DNA from: Lachnoclostridium sp. UBA7097
Lineage (GTDB): Bacteria > Bacillota > Clostridia > Lachnospirales > Lachnospiraceae
Assembly: GCA_002499945.1 (NCBI GenBank)
Contig: DKYP01000131.1
Span: forward strand, 1 to 8,895
Length of the DNA: 8,895 nt
Direction of reading: 5' to 3'
The notes under the pieces are model-generated. The model was not told the origin of the DNA and searched no databases. It saw only the letters and a program-made list of their open reading frames with translations. The position numbers were made by a program, and so were the translations under genes. Positions 7,097 through 8,895 of the stretch are shown in pieces (the first letter of the stretch is position 1; every line of letters starts with the position of its first letter).

Positions 7097-7787
7097 TAGT
7101 GTAACCAACCCCCCAGACAGTCTTTATAAATTTTGGCTTTTTGGCAGGTTCTTTAAGTTTCTCCCTTAACCTTCCGATATGCGCCATAACTGTATTATTA
7201 TTGTCAATAAACTTCTCACCCCATACATTTTCAAAAAGCTCCTCTGATGAAATTACATTGCCCTTATGCTCACAAAGATACCATAATATTGAAAATTCAA
7301 TAGGGGTAAGCAGCACCTCTTTTCCATAAAGTGTACATTTATGAGTATTTTTATTAATAACAAGCCCTTTTATATCATATTCATTACACTCTGGTGCCTG
7401 TATATGTGCAGAATTATTATAACTTACATAACGCCTTAACTGTGTTTTAACCCTTGCCACAACCTCTAACGGGTTAAAAGGCTTAGTAATATAATCATCA
7501 GCGCCAATGGTAAGGCCCATTATTTTATCACCATCTTCAACTTTTGCTGTAAGCATAATAACAGGATAAAAAAATTTCTCCCTTATTTTCTGGCAAATAT
7601 GGAAACCATCAATATCTGGAAGCATCACATCTAATATTGCAAGGTCTATATCTGTTTTACCAATACATTCCAGAGCATCATTACCATTATAAAATTTAAG
7701 TACAGTATACCCGTCATTGGCAAGATATACTTCTATCAGGTCAGCTATTTCTTTTTCATCATCTACTACCAGGATATTACCTTTCAT
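7089..7787 (-). CDS. vanR: Response regulator VanR (OmpR/PhoB family)
   Basis: This 232-residue transcription regulator has an N-terminal receiver domain and a C-terminal winged-helix DNA-binding domain. Receiver residues are intact: the acidic pair at 9-10 (VVDDEKEIADL at 7-17), phospho-acceptor Asp53 in ILDVMLP, Thr80 in MLTAK and Lys102 in TKPFNPLEV. The output domain from about residue 135 ends with the typical VWGVGYTIE. Phosphorylated VanR is expected to activate the vanG operon and possibly its own promoter. The ATG at 7787 lies 7 nt after the stop of the small upstream gene, with AGGGG about 10 nt away inside that gene's last codons, so the two are probably cotranscribed. The 3' end overlaps vanS. 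The receiver and output domains are complete; the name VanR rests mainly on adjacency to vanS and vanG. Confidence 0.93.
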   Translation of the reverse strand: MKGNILVVDDEKEIADLIEVYLANDGYTVLKFYNGNDALECIGKTDIDLAILDVMLPDIDGFHICQKIREKFFYPVIMLTAKVEDGDKIMGLTIGADDYITKPFNPLEVVARVKTQLRRYVSYNNSAHIQAPECNEYDIKGLVINKNTHKCTLYGKEVLLTPIEFSILWYLCEHKGNVISSEELFENVWGEKFIDNNNTVMAHIGRLREKLKEPAKKPKFIKTVWGVGYTIE

Positions 7788-7794
7788 TTTACCA

Positions 7795-7986
7795 TTACCC
7801 CTGTTCCTTATCTATAATCTGCTGGATTTCATTCTCCTCCATATCAGTAGCTGCTGCTATCTGTGAAAGTGTAAACCCCTTTCTGTACATTTGTATTATA
7901 ACTGACCTTATGCCTTCAAGCCTTCCCTCTGCACGGCCCTGGTTTCTTATTGTTTTAGCTTCATATTCTAATACCTGCCCTACCAT
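7795..7986 (-). CDS. Small protein resembling the C-terminal tail of Rpn/PD-(D/E)XK transposase-nucleases
   Basis: This 63-residue protein has two parts. Residues 1-25 (VLEYEAKTIRNQGRAEGRLEG at 5-25) form a charged, probably coiled segment with the GRAEGRLEG repeat seen at the end of many Rpn/PD-(D/E)XK family transposases in Clostridia. Residues 26-60 resemble a helix-turn-helix-like end, with GFTLSQIAAATDM and ENEIQQIID. The nuclease domain is absent: only 84 nt separate the start from the proB stop. Candidate roles are a decayed remnant, a stand-alone tail protein comparable to intragenic short Rpn products, or a small regulator. ATG at 7986 is preferred, with AGGGTGA at 7995-8001, 8 nt upstream. 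The frame opens at a TTG at 8043, but that codon overlaps the -35 element. It sits where enterococcal vanG operons carry vanU, but it does not look like VanU. Confidence 0.65.
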   Translation of the reverse strand: MVGQVLEYEAKTIRNQGRAEGRLEGIRSVIIQMYRKGFTLSQIAAATDMEENEIQQIIDKEQG

Positions 7987-7994
7987 AATTTTCT

Positions 7995-8001
7995 TCACCC
8001 T
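7995..8001 (-). promoter_or_regulatory. Ribosome binding site deciding the start of the small gene
   Basis: The minus strand reads AGGGTGA 8 nt before ATG at 7986, a near match to the anti-Shine-Dalgarno complement. It supports the 63-residue product over the 82-residue frame from TTG at 8043. Confidence 0.6.
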
Positions 8002-8014
8002 TTCTATGTATTCT

Positions 8015-8043
8015 ATTATATAATACTGCCTTAAAGCATACAA
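8015..8043 (-). promoter_or_regulatory. Predicted promoter of the small gene-vanR-vanS unit
   Basis: The minus strand carries TTGTAT at 8043-8038, a 17-nt spacer and a perfect TATAAT at 8020-8015. The start would lie near 8008, about 22 nt before the ATG at 7986. The -10 itself sits in a 12-bp palindrome, TATTATATAATA. The regulators would thus have a promoter separate from proB. Confidence 0.6.
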
Positions 8044-8056
8044 GATAAATTTATCT
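8043..8056. repeat. 14-bp perfect palindrome abutting the -35 element (possible operator)
   Basis: AGATAAATTTATCT is a perfect inverted repeat lying between the proB stop at 8071 and the predicted -35 at 8038-8043, sharing one base with the latter. It is followed by no U-tract, so it does not look like a proB terminator. Its placement fits a dimeric activator or repressor site, for instance for VanR, but the binding factor is unknown and AT-rich palindromes also arise by chance. Confidence 0.4.
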
Positions 8057-8070
8057 GTGACTGCAAGAGT

Positions 8071-8865
8071 TTATTCCCCACTGCAACAGAAAAGTGTCCC
8101 AACATCTTTATCTTCAAATAAATCATAAAGCTTCTCTGGTTTTTTCCCATTCATTATTACAACGTCTATCCCTGCTTCATATGCAATTTCTACTGCATTG
8201 ATTTTAGTAACCATGCCGCCTGTGCCAAACTTTGTTGTAACACCTCCAGCAAGTGCTTTTATATCCTCTGTTATTTCATTTACTACAGGTATAAGCTTTG
8301 CATCTTTTTCCTTATGAGGGTCTTTATCATACAAGCCATCTATATCTGACATTATTACAAGCAGGTCTGCCTTGGCTATTGTAGCAACTATTGCCGCAAG
8401 GGAATCATTTTCCCCGACTTCAAGTTCCAGCTCATCAATGGCAACTGTGTCATTTTCATTTATAACCGGGATAACCCTGTGTGTAATTAAGCGTTCCATT
8501 GCATTTTCAACATTAGTCCTGCGGTCTTCAAGCAGTACATATTTAGTAAGAAGCATCTGTGCTACTGTTATGCTGTAATCTGCAAATAAATTATCATACA
8601 TATACATAAGTTCACACTGTCCTACAGCTGCACATGCCTGTTTGCCAGGAGTATCCTTTGGCTTTTCCCTAAGCCCGAGCTTTCCCATGCCAAGCCCTAT
8701 AGCCCCGCTTGAAACCAGCACAACTTCATGCCCTGCATTATGAAGGTCTGCAAGAGTCCTTACAAGCTGCCCGACACGTCTTATATTTAACATCCCCGTT
8801 TTATGTGTAAGGGCAGAGGTACCAACCTTGACTACTATACGTTTTCTTTTACTTATCCTTTTCAT
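8071..8865 (-). CDS. proB: Glutamate 5-kinase (amino acid kinase domain only, no PUA domain)
   Basis: ProB phosphorylates the gamma-carboxyl of glutamate with ATP, the first step of proline synthesis, in the cytoplasm. The 264 residues cover the whole amino acid kinase fold: VVKVGTSALT at 11-20, VSSGAIGLGMGKLGL at 51-65, INENDTVA at 135-142, GENDSLAA at 151-158, SDIDGLYDKDP at 173-183 and TKFGTGGMVTKI at 211-222. The C-terminal RNA-binding-like PUA domain of the roughly 367-residue Escherichia coli enzyme is missing, as in many Firmicutes, and the protein ends cleanly after the kinase domain. The ATG at 8865 has a weak AGG 6 nt upstream; only 30 bases of upstream sequence are available, so its promoter and any gene ahead of it cannot be judged. 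The partner proA is not downstream, where the small gene-vanRS unit begins. There is no functional link to resistance. Confidence 0.95.
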   Translation of the reverse strand: MKRISKRKRIVVKVGTSALTHKTGMLNIRRVGQLVRTLADLHNAGHEVVLVSSGAIGLGMGKLGLREKPKDTPGKQACAAVGQCELMYMYDNLFADYSITVAQMLLTKYVLLEDRRTNVENAMERLITHRVIPVINENDTVAIDELELEVGENDSLAAIVATIAKADLLVIMSDIDGLYDKDPHKEKDAKLIPVVNEITEDIKALAGGVTTKFGTGGMVTKINAVEIAYEAGIDVVIMNGKKPEKLYDLFEDKDVGTLFCCSGE

Positions 8866-8895
8866 ATAATGCCTGCTACTAAAAACATATACAAA

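Noticed and set aside
7987..8043. TTG start of the small upstream gene at 8043
   Set aside because: The codon overlaps the predicted -35 and would lie upstream of the transcription start; ATG 7986 has a good ribosome binding site.
7795..8043. Small upstream gene as vanU
   Set aside because: VanU of enterococcal vanG operons is an Xre-like helix-turn-helix protein; this sequence instead has the GRAEGRLEG tail pattern of Rpn-type proteins. Only the position agrees.
203..8578. Plus-strand open frames, such as those within 203-522, 2682-3068, 4345-4692 and 5148-5675
   Set aside because: Each lies antisense inside a well-supported minus-strand gene and shows no recognisable motif or ribosome binding site.

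Overview
All annotated genes lie on the minus strand, so transcription runs from high to low coordinates. Protein sequences, AT-rich composition and gene content point to a low-GC Clostridia, most likely a gut Lachnospiraceae-type Firmicute. This is inferred from the proteins and not proven. The centrepiece is a compact VanG-type (D-Ala-D-Ser) glycopeptide-resistance cluster placed between housekeeping genes.

Layout in the direction of transcription: (1) 8865-8071, proB, a glutamate 5-kinase without a PUA domain. (2) 7986-7795, a 63-residue protein resembling the C-terminal tail of Rpn/PD-(D/E)XK transposase-nucleases. It has its own promoter with a 14-bp palindrome against the -35 element, and it ends 7 nt before vanR. 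(3) 7787-5993, vanR and vanS, overlapping, a two-component system. (4) 5992-5828, a 165-nt gap with a long hairpin plus U-tract, acting either as a terminator of the vanRS unit or as an attenuator ahead of vanG. (5) 5827-1862, vanG, vanXY and vanT, each overlapping the next. (6) 1770-1240, a Uma2-family (DUF820) nuclease-like gene with its own promoter. (7) 1070-1, purC followed by the 5' end of purF, a purine unit preceded by a good promoter.

Expected joint function, from the known VanC/E/G families: VanT imports and racemises L-Ser to D-Ser, VanG ligates D-Ala to D-Ser, and VanXY removes normal D-Ala-D-Ala ends. Peptidoglycan precursors then end in D-Ala-D-Ser and bind vancomycin poorly. 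VanS and VanR sense envelope stress or glycopeptide and switch the enzymes on. Unlike the enterococcal vanG operon there is no vanU, vanW or vanY. The five-gene set matches the arrangement known from Clostridioides difficile. Whether it gives resistance cannot be read from sequence.

The purC/purF end looks richer in GC and uses CGG arginine codons, while the proB-to-vanT block is AT-richer and favours AGG. This suggests a compositional boundary near vanT/Uma2. No tRNA, rRNA, CRISPR array or complete insertion sequence was seen, and no gene-free stretch exceeds 300 bases.
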